DNA from: Algibacter miyuki
GTDB lineage: Bacteria > Bacteroidota > Bacteroidia > Flavobacteriales > Flavobacteriaceae
Length of the DNA stretch: 64,000 nucleotides
Assembly: GCF_030409805.1 (NCBI RefSeq)
Contig: NZ_JAUFQP010000013.1
Coordinates: 1,370,501-1,434,500, forward strand
Reading direction: 5' to 3'
A program made the translations under genes and the position numbers. Of this stretch, positions 15,950 to 24,481 are shown one piece after another. The notes under the pieces are model-generated. The model had not been told where the DNA came from, did not search any database, and saw only the letters and a list, made by a program, of their open reading frames with translations. How positions within the stretch are numbered: position 1 is the stretch's first letter; each line of letters begins with the position of its first letter.

Positions 15950-18778
15950 ATGATTAAAAAAATTACTCTCCTTATTACTATAGCATTTTTTATTTCATGT
16001 GTAGAAGATGAATCTCTAAATGAGAACAACAATAAAAGTGTCGAAATTTCTTCTTTTGTAATAGACAATAACACAGAAACAGGAATAAAAACAACAACAA
16101 ACCTGAATATTACAGGGTTCGATGGTTTTTCTTTCCAAAACCATGGTGTGGTTATTCTTCATAAAGATTCCACGGTTAGAACTATTTCACAAGGAGCATT
16201 AACAAAAAATAGTTTTGAATCTGTTATAAACTCAGGAATTGTTAAAGGGAATGCTTATTCTGTTTTTCCATATGTTATGGCAGAAAACCAATTTGTTTAT
16301 GGCGACACTTTAGATTTTATAAGTCGTTTAGATATTAAAATTAAGGTAAATGAAATTAGACCTTTGAATGGTTTTGTGTATGATACTATTTCAATTATTG
16401 GAGAAAATTTTTGTAAATCACTTTCAGATACACGAACTCAATTTTTGCTAAATAATAACTATCAAAATGTAATATTTGAATCGGATAGTTTAATAAAAGC
16501 AGTAATTACACCATATATTGATGCATCAAAATTGACTCCTACAGTTAGAAATTGTGGTGTAGATACTATTATGCCAGATGTTTTTAAAATTAATCCTCCA
16601 AAACTAGATTCTTTATCTTCTGCGGAAGCTTATGTTGGTGACAATGCTTTTATTTATGGAGAAAATTTTCATTCTCAAATTAGTCATGTTTGGATTAATG
16701 ATATTGAAGCGTCATTAAATAAAGAACGTTTAGATATTGATAAACTGGAGTTTACCGTTCCGGAAGGGTTGCCTGAAGATTTATTGAATTTAAAAATTAA
16801 GGTTTTAGATACCGTTATAGAAAAACAAGGTTATTACAAAAGTACGTCTCCGGTTATAAAATCGTTGGATAAAAGAGATACGGGCTTTTTGGATACACTG
16901 ACTATTAAAGGAGATTACCTTAAACAGAAAAACGTTACCACGAAAGTTTTTGTTGGAGGAAGAGAACAGAAAATATTGAGCGTATCAAACGAAGAAATTC
17001 AATTTGTAATTAGTGAATATTTTAGTGAGGAGTCATCTAAGCTTTTATTAAAATTAGGAAGTTTTGAACTTGAAGAAGACCTAAATATGCTTCCTCCAGA
17101 AATAGTGTCGTTTGATAAGAGCAAATACCATTTATATGATGATTTTGTAACCTTTAAAACTAAATATTTTATCGCTAATTCCAGCTCGAATATAAGCATT
17201 GGAGGTGTTACATTAAAATCAAGTTCTTACCGCTTTGAAGATGTGGATGAGAAAGGTAATGTAACCTTATCGATATCTGATTGGTTAGAAGCGCAGGTTT
17301 ATAGATACCCTAGTTTTATATTTGCCGAGACAGGACAACTAAAAGTAGAAATAAAAACACAGTTTGGAACGAGTGAAAAGAATATTAATATTTTTCCTCC
17401 TAAAATTGAGTCTATTGCCAATAACTCTTTATTTATTAGTTCATCAACAGATTATATTGAACTCAGCGGATTAGATTTTGGATACAAAGGAGTGAGTAAA
17501 GTTTATATTGACGATGAAGTGGTCGTTGATCCTTATACTTCAGCATATAATTTATTTAATACACAAATTAATTTTCAAATTCCTTCAAACGTAAAAGCAG
17601 GAGACCATAAGTTAAAAGTGGAAACTGGAGGTCAATTCTCTAACGAAATTGCCTTTAACGTAAAAGAAATTACTGCTACCGGAATCTCTAATAGTTCTGG
17701 AGCACGAGAAATAGACCTGTTTACCATTACTGGAAACAATCTTGAAAATAAATACAGTTATGTTATAAAAGTAAATGGAATTCGATGTACCGTTGTTAAC
17801 GCTTCAAAAACACAAGTTGAGTTTACAATACCCTATTATACAGCCTTAGAAAGCAATATGCCAGTAACTATAGAGTATGGTGATGCGGTTATTGATGTTG
17901 GTATTATAGATGGTTTTGAACCCCATGCTAAACTTACTAATTACAAAGACCAAGGCTACAATTATTTGGCCCATAGTAGTTCTCACTTTGAGTATAACAA
18001 TAAACTCTATTTTATAAGTGATACTGGGATTTTTCTTTTTGATATAGATTCCGAAAGTTGGATTAAAGTAGAAAGTAACATGCCTTTTTCAAATTATTTA
18101 GATAGTAATGGTAAGAATTATATTTCTCAAGTGGGGGATAAAATTTATATTCCATTGGGAAAAACATTTTATCCTTACGATATGGTTAAAAAAACATGGG
18201 AAACCCCCATTCAACTTTCTTTAGAAGAAGGTAATAGAATGGTTTATGGAATTGTTACCGATGAGAGTACAGCCTATATTATTGAAGGATTATCTTTAAA
18301 GAGTAATACAACATTCGTAAAATACGACCTTGAAAATCACACCAAACAAACTTTAACACAACCTTCATATACAATGGGAGCTAGTGGTTTAGGTGATGAG
18401 TTATATTACCATAATGGTAAAGTATACCTTGACGGAAGAGATGTAAATATTAATGTCTATGATATTAAAACTGATCAATGGGAAGATATTGGTTTCCCTA
18501 CAAATTATAAATATTTCTATGATAATAATTTATATGTTTATAAAAACGTACTGTATTTTAGTGGAGGTCAAGGTAATGAGGGGCTACAATATAACTTATA
18601 TGGTTATGATTTAAGCACAAAAGTTTGGACGGAAAAAACACCGTTACTATTAAAGCTTGGTAAACATGCTGTTTGGGGAAATGAGGACTTTTTATATTTT
18701 GGTTTAGGGGCACAAACGTATGTTTCCTATGAGAATCGGGAAATGATAAAGTATGATATTAAAAAAGACAATCGTTGA
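15950..18778 (+). CDS. Large surface lipoprotein with repeated IPT/TIG domains and a C-terminal kelch-like region
   Basis: 942 residues. The lipoprotein leader ends in FISC with acylated Cys17; it is followed by VEDE, an acidic stretch of the type that directs Bacteroidota lipoproteins to the outer surface. Several IPT/TIG immunoglobulin-like domains follow to about residue 650, each starting with a P-x-I/L-x-S-like strand and a G-E-N-F or G-x-Y/D-L turn (near 130, 205, 300, 385, 480, 570). The remaining 290 residues show kelch-like blades (NKLYFISDTGIFLFD, DKIYIPLG, GKVYLDGRDVN, NVLYFSGGQGN). There is no SusC/SusD pair beside it, so it is an orphan adhesion or glycan-binding candidate rather than part of a utilisation locus. 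Confidence 0.8.
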   Translation: MIKKITLLITIAFFISCVEDESLNENNNKSVEISSFVIDNNTETGIKTTTNLNITGFDGFSFQNHGVVILHKDSTVRTISQGALTKNSFESVINSGIVKGNAYSVFPYVMAENQFVYGDTLDFISRLDIKIKVNEIRPLNGFVYDTISIIGENFCKSLSDTRTQFLLNNNYQNVIFESDSLIKAVITPYIDASKLTPTVRNCGVDTIMPDVFKINPPKLDSLSSAEAYVGDNAFIYGENFHSQISHVWINDIEASLNKERLDIDKLEFTVPEGLPEDLLNLKIKVLDTVIEKQGYYKSTSPVIKSLDKRDTGFLDTLTIKGDYLKQKNVTTKVFVGGREQKILSVSNEEIQFVISEYFSEESSKLLLKLGSFELEEDLNMLPPEIVSFDKSKYHLYDDFVTFKTKYFIANSSSNISIGGVTLKSSSYRFEDVDEKGNVTLSISDWLEAQVYRYPSFIFAETGQLKVEIKTQFGTSEKNINIFPPKIESIANNSLFISSSTDYIELSGLDFGYKGVSKVYIDDEVVVDPYTSAYNLFNTQINFQIPSNVKAGDHKLKVETGGQFSNEIAFNVKEITATGISNSSGAREIDLFTITGNNLENKYSYVIKVNGIRCTVVNASKTQVEFTIPYYTALESNMPVTIEYGDAVIDVGIIDGFEPHAKLTNYKDQGYNYLAHSSSHFEYNNKLYFISDTGIFLFDIDSESWIKVESNMPFSNYLDSNGKNYISQVGDKIYIPLGKTFYPYDMVKKTWETPIQLSLEEGNRMVYGIVTDESTAYIIEGLSLKSNTTFVKYDLENHTKQTLTQPSYTMGASGLGDELYYHNGKVYLDGRDVNINVYDIKTDQWEDIGFPTNYKYFYDNNLYVYKNVLYFSGGQGNEGLQYNLYGYDLSTKVWTEKTPLLLKLGKHAVWGNEDFLYFGLGAQTYVSYENREMIKYDIKKDNR

Positions 18779-18834
18779 TTTATATTATATAAAAATATAT
18801 GCTTTTCCCTTTTTTATAGTCAGTTTTTTCTAAG

Positions 18835-19101
18835 TTAGGAATTGGTTGAAACGTGATGCAGTTTATAAACTTGCTTAAACGGACCTCCTGAAACTTCAAT
18901 TTCTGCTGAAATAACATCTTCAAGTTTATAATCTGTATTATGACTTAAAACTTTAGCTGTAAGTATTTTTCCTACAGATAAAAAACCGGGATAATTTCCA
19001 TTCGAAGGCAGTTCTATAATAACAATTTTAACTTCTTTGTTTTCATTAAAAAGTTCTGTAATAGTTGCTTTAATGGGGGTTTGGTTGGGTGCGAATTCCA
19101 T
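18835..19101 (-). CDS. Small hypothetical protein, last gene of the M6 protease cluster
   Basis: 88 residues, no signal peptide or membrane helix. The composition suggests a small all-beta domain: alternating strands such as ATITELFNENKEVKIVIIEL and a GFLSVGKILTAKVL segment, with a central NGNYPG turn. I do not recognise a family. It is on the same strand as, and 65 bases after, the acidic protein gene, with no promoter or terminator visible between them. Confidence 0.6.
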   Translation of the reverse strand: MEFAPNQTPIKATITELFNENKEVKIVIIELPSNGNYPGFLSVGKILTAKVLSHNTDYKLEDVISAEIEVSGGPFKQVYKLHHVSTNS

Positions 19102-19166
19102 AGTTTAGGTGTTAAAAGTTAAGCCTAAATTAATACAAGTAGTACTAATTTAGGCTATTAAAGATA

Positions 19167-19544
19167 TTATTTTTTTGTTGAAGATTTCCTGGAGCGCGTC
19201 GTTTTTTTTGGTGGGCTTTCAGCCTCTATTTCCATTGGCTCTGGAGCATCGGTTAGTGTAGCTTCAACATGATTAGCGCTTATGTCTGTTGGATTTGGCG
19301 CAGCATGATCTGCCATGCTATGTTCTGTTTCAAAATCTTCTGGTGCAGGAGCTTCCGTATCAAACATATTTTCAGAAGCATTTTCATGGTTTTCAAAATC
19401 TGGAGACGGTGCGTTGTCATTTATCTGCTTAGAGATACTGGTTTCTATTGTTTCTGGTGTTGGCAAATTAACTGCTAAACCCTGAAGTGCTTCAGTATTT
19501 GAACTTGCGTTACCATCGCCAACATTAAAATTTATGGTCATCAT
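19167..19544 (-). CDS. Acidic low-complexity protein with basic C-terminal tail
   Basis: 125 residues with no signal peptide. The middle (about 45-110) is rich in Glu, Asp, Pro, Ala, Asn and is almost certainly disordered; the last 13 residues are basic (KKTTRSRKSSTKK). The first 40 residues (INFNVGDGNASS, LAVNLPTPETIET) look more ordered. No family recognised. Charge segregation suggests a binding or tethering role, but this is only inference. It lies 32 bases after the 72-residue gene in the same direction. Confidence 0.6.
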   Translation of the reverse strand: MMTINFNVGDGNASSNTEALQGLAVNLPTPETIETSISKQINDNAPSPDFENHENASENMFDTEAPAPEDFETEHSMADHAAPNPTDISANHVEATLTDAPEPMEIEAESPPKKTTRSRKSSTKK

Positions 19545-19576
19545 AGTTTCTATGTTTTAAATGTTAATGTTTCGTT

Positions 19577-19795
19577 TTATAGGTATAATAAGGTAATTTG
19601 GTTTGCCGCATCGATAGTACCCGAAACCGTTTTATTATTGCCTTTTGCAACATTAAGCATCATAAACATGTTGGTTACGCCGTCGGTAGATAGTTGTCCT
19701 ATTTTACGCCATCCAATAGTATCTATATTGGCCCATGCATTTTTAGAATGTGGTGATGCGTATGTTTGTACTACTTTTTTATTTGAAAAATTCAT
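19577..19795 (-). CDS. Stand-alone copy of the M6 protease C-terminal domain
   Basis: 72 residues. Nearly the whole protein aligns with the last 67 residues of the protease encoded immediately upstream: both share TYASPHSKNAWA, IGWRKI, LSTDGV and a closing YL. By eye 34 of the first 45 aligned residues are identical. No catalytic residues, signal peptide or membrane segment. It is a domain duplication that has become a separate gene. It could compete with, cap or localise the protease through the shared fold, or bind the same target. I cannot name the domain family. Confidence 0.75.
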   Translation of the reverse strand: MNFSNKKVVQTYASPHSKNAWANIDTIGWRKIGQLSTDGVTNMFMMLNVAKGNNKTVSGTIDAANQITLLYL

Positions 19796-19867
19796 AATAT
19801 TAATATTTTAGAAGTTAATAATTTGTTTGATGTTTCATTATTCTAAATAGTTTTTAGAACATGTTAG

Positions 19868-21439
19868 TTAAGTTAAATAGACAATATGTATGCTAGAGGC
19901 ATCTATTTCTGCGCGAACTAATAAGTCTTTTGCACGTGCAACATTCAAGAGAAAAAATACGTTACTCACGCCATCGGTAGATAATCCATTGATTTTACGC
20001 CATCCAATAGAATCAATATATGCCCATGCATTTTTACTATGCGGAGAGGCATAAGTTCTCGTAATTTTCTTAGTTACCCAAGTGGTTGCATTGCCGCCGG
20101 TACCTACCACAATATTGGCTGTGATGTTATTTCCAGATCGGGTAATGTTGGTAACATTTACTTTAGAATCAGTATTAGCATACGATTTACTATTTGGGCT
20201 AGATGTGTTATTGAAAGCCTTATTCGTTGCTAACGGAAAGGCATCATTAGCATCTCCACTATTAGCATCGGTATTTAAATGTCTACTGCCATCAGCCTGT
20301 TCAATATCAACCAAGTAATGGTCTTCATTGGTGTTGTTAGCTTGATTTTCATCAATATGTTCGATGATTAAACCTTCGCCAGGAAGATGTTGATCGAAGC
20401 CGTTTTTCTGACGGTTAGATAATAGGAAATACTCCTTACTATTAACACTTCCGATAGGCATTTTTATAATGTCTTGGTTGTTATGGAAAGGTTTTAAAGT
20501 AATGTTTTTGGTGTCGTTAAAAATAACTTGTGGGGTTACCCAACCACATTTTACCTTGCACCATGCTGTAGGGTGTGCAGGCGTGTGACCGCCATTATTC
20601 CAGCTTCCACCAGCCATTAAATCCCATTGACCTGTACCGCGAGAGGTGTAATCGGTGTCGTATAAGTCTGGTAATCCGCAAAGTAAATGTCCAAGTTCAT
20701 GCGCCATTACACCTACTCTACCATCTTCTGGTGCCATAAAATAGCGGTTGATTTTTACACCATCGACATTTTTGGTAGGAATACTCCATTTATGCGACCA
20801 AAAATCTGATTTATTACCTGAAGATTCTCCACCTGTACCCGCGCAAATCACGATTAGAGCTTCAACAAAGCCATCGCCACTATTATCATAATTACTGAAG
20901 TTGACATGTGGATTCGCTAAATCGATAACATCTTCTACACATTTTTGTGCATTTCGTGGGTAAGTACCAAAACCAAAATCATTATTGGTATAATAGGCTT
21001 TTGTTCTAGGTGCTCTGTACCAACCTGTTGTTGCGCCACCGCTACCTGAAACTTCACCTACCACATTTAATTTTCCGTAAGACGCTTCTTTATAAAAATC
21101 GCGCATACTCCCCGTGGCGTAAGTGTTTTGTGAAAATAACATATTATTGAAGTGTGCTTGGTTTTGCACAGCTTGTTTGTCTGAAAAATCCACAAGTAAT
21201 ACAATGGCGCGTTTAGTTCCTAATACAGGCGCTTGTTCTGCTGATGCAGAATGGTCGTGCGCTCTAGTTCGTTTAGAGCGGTTCGTTATTAAGGTAAACG
21301 TACTCATATCGAGGATATCGACTTCATCAATATCTTCAAATCCAGTTTCCTTAAGAATTCTCTCTTTTGTAGCTCGTATTTTCTCTTCCAATTTTGGGTC
21401 TGGAGAAACAATACACAAGCATTCTTGTTGTTCTTTCAT
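19868..21439 (-). CDS. M6-family (immune inhibitor A-like) zinc metalloprotease without signal peptide
   Basis: 523 residues. The zinc site is H247-E-L-G-H251 followed by GLPDLYD, the extended M6 motif; WDLMAGGSW (272-280) supplies the downstream methionine segment; a DNSGDGF loop at 185-191 looks calcium-binding. Residues 1-75 are polar and charged (MKEQQECLCIVSPDPKLEEK) with no hydrophobic leader, although M6 enzymes are usually secreted. Residues about 453-523 form a domain repeated as the separate 72-residue protein downstream. It is the largest gene of a five-gene minus-strand cluster and has a good TTG-N20-TAACTTTG promoter. Substrate unknown. Confidence 0.85.
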   Translation of the reverse strand: MKEQQECLCIVSPDPKLEEKIRATKERILKETGFEDIDEVDILDMSTFTLITNRSKRTRAHDHSASAEQAPVLGTKRAIVLLVDFSDKQAVQNQAHFNNMLFSQNTYATGSMRDFYKEASYGKLNVVGEVSGSGGATTGWYRAPRTKAYYTNNDFGFGTYPRNAQKCVEDVIDLANPHVNFSNYDNSGDGFVEALIVICAGTGGESSGNKSDFWSHKWSIPTKNVDGVKINRYFMAPEDGRVGVMAHELGHLLCGLPDLYDTDYTSRGTGQWDLMAGGSWNNGGHTPAHPTAWCKVKCGWVTPQVIFNDTKNITLKPFHNNQDIIKMPIGSVNSKEYFLLSNRQKNGFDQHLPGEGLIIEHIDENQANNTNEDHYLVDIEQADGSRHLNTDANSGDANDAFPLATNKAFNNTSSPNSKSYANTDSKVNVTNITRSGNNITANIVVGTGGNATTWVTKKITRTYASPHSKNAWAYIDSIGWRKINGLSTDGVSNVFFLLNVARAKDLLVRAEIDASSIHIVYLT

Positions 21440-21505
21440 CTATATAAAATTTAGTAGTTAAGTTACTCTTTAATGGATTTTCACTTTCCTCCATATCTTC
21501 TTTTT

Positions 21506-21536
21506 CAAAGTTATAAGTATTTCATTATTAAGACAA
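21506..21536 (-). promoter_or_regulatory. Promoter of the M6 protease cluster (TTG-N20-TAACTTTG)
   Basis: Minus strand: TTG at 21536-21534, 20-base spacer, TAACTTTG at 21513-21506; about 66 bases upstream of the protease ATG. A short inverted repeat CCCAA-TG-TTGGG (21539-21550) lies just upstream of the -33 element. Confidence 0.55.
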
Positions 21537-21694
21537 TACCCAATGTTGGGCATTTTTAGGAAAACCTAGTAGTTATAGGGTATACGGAAGTTTTTCATAG
21601 TATTTACTATAAAATAATTTAGATGAATTGTAACTGGTATTTCCGCTTCAAAATAGATTGAAACGGACAAGAAAGATTAAGTCTGTTTAATTTT

Positions 21695-22144
21695 TTAAAT
21701 GAGATTGAAAGCGTATATAAATCGCATTAAATTTGAAAAGGATTTAACTTTCAATTTATTATTTATGTTTTTACGATGCTGCTCTACAGTACTTCGACTA
21801 ATAAAAAGTTGTTCGGCAATTTGAGGATTATTGTGGCCTTCGCCTAGTAATTGGATTATCTCTTTTTCTCGATTTGTAAGTTTGTTGTATTTTTCGGTAT
21901 TCCGTTTAACAAATTGTAGTTCTTCTTTTATTCTGAAAAACTTCCTACCTAACTGCATGTTGGTTTCAGTATCTCCATCAACTTCCTCGCTAGATAAATG
22001 TTCGGAATCAGGTTTATTCCAACCTTCGTTAATAGTGACATGAAGTTGTTGACCATTTATTAAAAGTCTTAACAATTGATCTATCGTATCTTCATTGTTA
22101 CCATCTAAAATGGTTCTTACTTGATAATTGGGCATAACAGACAT
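21695..22144 (-). CDS. LuxR-type helix-turn-helix transcriptional regulator
   Basis: 149 residues from the ATG at 22144 (MSVMPNYQVRTIL); Met at 22135 is an alternative. Longer readings to 22255 are rejected because the -7 element at 22240-22247 would lie inside them. The C-terminal GerE/LuxR domain is clear: LTNREKEIIQLLGEG, PQIAEQLFISRSTVEQHRKN. The N-terminal 80 residues contain no receiver or PAS domain that I recognise. It is transcribed toward the M6 protease gene, 255 bases away, and is the nearest candidate regulator of that cluster. Confidence 0.83.
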   Translation of the reverse strand: MSVMPNYQVRTILDGNNEDTIDQLLRLLINGQQLHVTINEGWNKPDSEHLSSEEVDGDTETNMQLGRKFFRIKEELQFVKRNTEKYNKLTNREKEIIQLLGEGHNNPQIAEQLFISRSTVEQHRKNINNKLKVKSFSNLMRFIYAFNLI

Positions 22145-22239
22145 GTGAAAACAGATTAAATTAATAACGTGCTTATTAATGCCATTCTTGAGGGAAAAAT
22201 GAAATACTGTACTTAAAATACAATATATTATGTTATTTT

Positions 22240-22247
22240 CAAAATTA
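22240..22247 (-). promoter_or_regulatory. -7 element TAATTTTG for the LuxR-type regulator
   Basis: Minus-strand exact TAnnTTTG match about 96 bases upstream of the ATG at 22144. Confidence 0.45.
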
Positions 22248-22330
22248 CAAAACAAGATTAATCCTACAAAAGGGAATAACTGTTTAAAAAAAGGTGTTTT
22301 TCCTGTATTTTGGGTATTTGATAATAAAAA

Positions 22331-22376
22331 AAGCCTTTTATCTCAATTAATATTAATCAATAGAGATAAAAGGCTT
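22331..22376 (-). terminator. Strong terminator of the EF-hand lipoprotein gene
   Basis: AAGCCTTTTATCTC (22331-22344) and GAGATAAAAGGCTT (22363-22376) form a perfect 14-bp stem; on the minus strand a TTTTT run follows. The loop itself holds the palindrome ATTAATATTAAT. Confidence 0.85.
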
Positions 22377-22421
22377 AATGTTATTTTAAAACAACTTAAA
22401 GTTGCAATAACTTATATGGGT

Positions 22422-22721
22422 TTATTTTAAAAGACCAAGTAAACCGGTTAATTCGCTTAGGTTTAAGCTAGAGTTATTATCAGCGTCTAATACGTTGAAG
22501 TTTTCTGCTACAGAGCCAATAGCTTCTGTTGAACTAATAGCCTCATCTTTATTAGTATCTAATAGTGTAAACAAGCTAGATATTTGTTGTACTGTAGAGT
22601 TTGAGCTTAAAGAACTTAATAATGTTGCTGCATTTGCAATGCTTGATGTGTCCATGCTTTTAACAGTGTTACAGCTTGTCATTCCCATAACAACAACTGC
22701 AGATAGTATTACTTTTTTCAT
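22422..22721 (-). CDS. Small EF-hand lipoprotein
   Basis: 99 residues from the ATG at 22721. A longer start at 22748 falls in the promoter. The leader MKKVILSAVVVMGMTSC ends in a lipobox with Cys17. Two complete 12-residue EF-hand loops follow: DTNKDEAISSTE (55-66) and DADNNSSLNLSE (79-90), both with acidic residues at the coordinating positions and glutamate at position 12. It should be a calcium-binding lipoprotein of the periplasm or outer membrane. It is monocistronic with its own promoter and a long terminator hairpin, which suggests high expression. Confidence 0.83.
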   Translation of the reverse strand: MKKVILSAVVVMGMTSCNTVKSMDTSSIANAATLLSSLSSNSTVQQISSLFTLLDTNKDEAISSTEAIGSVAENFNVLDADNNSSLNLSELTGLLGLLK

Positions 22722-22745
22722 AATAGATTTTGTTTTTATTTGACA

Positions 22746-22753
22746 CAAATGTA
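22746..22753 (-). promoter_or_regulatory. -7 element TACATTTG for the EF-hand lipoprotein
   Basis: Minus-strand exact TAnnTTTG match 25 bases upstream of the ATG at 22721. Confidence 0.55.
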
Positions 22754-22848
22754 ATATTAGAATGGGGTTTTAGAAAAAAGAATAGACGAACACAGTAATT
22801 TTATCTTTTAAACAAGGCAGATTTTAGATGAACCACTTTTGAATGGTT

Positions 22849-23595
22849 TTAGTTTAGTTCTTCTTTTAATTTGGTGATTAAAATTTTAGTTTTACCACGT
22901 AACATTTTCGCGTTATTCAGTTGAATTTTGGTTTGCAATAAACGGTCTATCATCGTGTTTTGATATTCCTTACTGGCTAGTAGGGCGCTGTAATCCGACT
23001 TATTTCCAAAAGTTTTTATATGAGCATATTTTGAATTATCATTTGGAAGCATATCGACTAATGAAATATATTTTTCCAAAACAGGCTTTAACCTACCGGA
23101 AATTATTGTTTTAATTTTAGCATCTTGTTCTTTAAATATCGATATTTTATTTGGGTAAACAGCAATTAAATCTTTGAGTTCTGTACTTTCAATAAATTCA
23201 AATTTTGTGGTGCTAACCAACGAGTTTATCGAGCTATCTAAAAGGTTAACATCTTTATCTGCTATATTTATAATGGTGTCCTTTGCGCCTGCTGTAATGT
23301 CATTAGGCTGTTTGCCAACGTAATTTAAAGTGTTTTCTATAGCAGTAATAGTTTCTGGGTATTCATCAATTAAACCTTTTAATACATTTAAGTTGCTGTT
23401 TAATTCTTCGTTTAAGTTGTTGTAAATTTTGTATTCAACAATATGATTTTTCCGAATATCGTTTAAATCATTAATTTTCCAAGCAATTGATATCCCAATA
23501 ACAATAAGGATAATTTCGCCCAAAGCATAAAGTGTGTAAGACTTAAACTTACCCAAAGCCATGAGATTTTTTCTTAATTTCCGGAATAGTTTCAT
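22849..23595 (-). CDS. DUF6090-like single-pass membrane protein
   Basis: 248 residues. The N-terminus has the pattern of this Bacteroidota family: a basic MKLFRKLRKNLMALGK segment, then YALGEIILIVIGISIAWKIND, one membrane helix at about 24-43, and a largely helical extracytoplasmic remainder. No enzyme motif. Function unknown. It stands alone between the EF-hand gene and the thioredoxin pair. No clear promoter element. Confidence 0.72.
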   Translation of the reverse strand: MKLFRKLRKNLMALGKFKSYTLYALGEIILIVIGISIAWKINDLNDIRKNHIVEYKIYNNLNEELNSNLNVLKGLIDEYPETITAIENTLNYVGKQPNDITAGAKDTIINIADKDVNLLDSSINSLVSTTKFEFIESTELKDLIAVYPNKISIFKEQDAKIKTIISGRLKPVLEKYISLVDMLPNDNSKYAHIKTFGNKSDYSALLASKEYQNTMIDRLLQTKIQLNNAKMLRGKTKILITKLKEELN

Positions 23596-23771
23596 TGTAT
23601 ATTTTTTAGAGGAAGCAAAAATTAAGACATTTGACTTCTTTTTTTATCTAGATGATAGATATAAAAAATGCGTTTTTGATTACAAGAATTTCTAAAAAGA
23701 AAATCCTAACGTAAACAAACACGCATTTATTTAAACTCTATTTTAGTACGTTAATTAAAACGTATAATTTT

Positions 23772-24470
23772 TTAGATACCTTTTACAGGACAACCAATCG
23801 CTTTTGTGAAATTTGGACTTGGTTTTTCTCCGTTTTCTATAGCATCAATAGCATCTTCTACATATTTAATGGTAACATCTTTCGCCGATTTAGCATTATT
23901 ATCTATAGTGCCAATGTATTGTACTTTTCTTTCTGCATCTAATAAAAATACATGAGGAGTTCTTACAGCGCCGTATTTTGGAAACACTTCTTTATTTTCA
24001 TCTGCCAAATACACAAACGGAAAACCTTTTTCTTTGGCTCTTTTTTGCATTGCACTAAAGCTTTCTTTTTCATTATCTGCGCTTACATTAGGGTTAATGG
24101 TAATCACAGAATATCCTTTAGGTGCATATGTATTATGAAGAGAAATTAAACGGTCTTCGTACATTTTAGCAAACGGACATTCATTACATGTAAAAACAAC
24201 AATGTATCCTTTCGCATCTTTAATGTCTGATAATGAAAATGTAGTTTCATCTACATTTTTAAGTTTAAAATCGGTAGCTACATCCCCTATCTTATATCCG
24301 CCTATTTCTTCTAATGTTTTGGTTTGTTCAGGATTATGACCGCCTTTTGGAGGACCTTTGCGCTCTCCGTTTGGTGGTGGTCCTTTTCTATCTTGAGCAT
24401 TTGCAGTATGGGTAATAAAGACACTACTCATTAAAATAATGGCGGTAAAAATTAAATTGCTTTTTTTCAT
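23772..24470 (-). CDS. Exported thioredoxin-fold (redoxin) protein
   Basis: 232 residues with a signal peptide ending near THTANA (about 24), a Pro/Gly/Lys-rich linker (29-47) and a thioredoxin-fold domain from about 58. The redox pair is C95-N-E-C98 in VVFTCNECPFAK. A conserved IGCPVKG tail holds a further cysteine (C227). cis-Pro region AVRTPHVFLLD is present. It resembles the thiol-disulfide isomerase-like redoxins that act in the periplasm; exact substrate unknown. Starts 11 bases after the TlpA-like gene, so the two form an operon. Confidence 0.83.
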   Translation of the reverse strand: MKKSNLIFTAIILMSSVFITHTANAQDRKGPPPNGERKGPPKGGHNPEQTKTLEEIGGYKIGDVATDFKLKNVDETTFSLSDIKDAKGYIVVFTCNECPFAKMYEDRLISLHNTYAPKGYSVITINPNVSADNEKESFSAMQKRAKEKGFPFVYLADENKEVFPKYGAVRTPHVFLLDAERKVQYIGTIDNNAKSAKDVTIKYVEDAIDAIENGEKPSPNFTKAIGCPVKGI

Positions 24471-24481
24471 GTTTGTTGATT

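Noticed and set aside
18835-22144. Toxin-antitoxin or abortive-infection reading of the M6 protease cluster
   Set aside because: The protease has no toxin-type signature, the free domain is not a known antitoxin, and no phage-defence marker lies nearby; the evidence supports only an uncharacterised module.
22145-22255. N-terminal extension of the LuxR-type regulator
   Set aside because: It contains the -7 element, and its translation (hydrophobic and cysteine-rich) looks non-coding; MSVMPNYQ is a better start.
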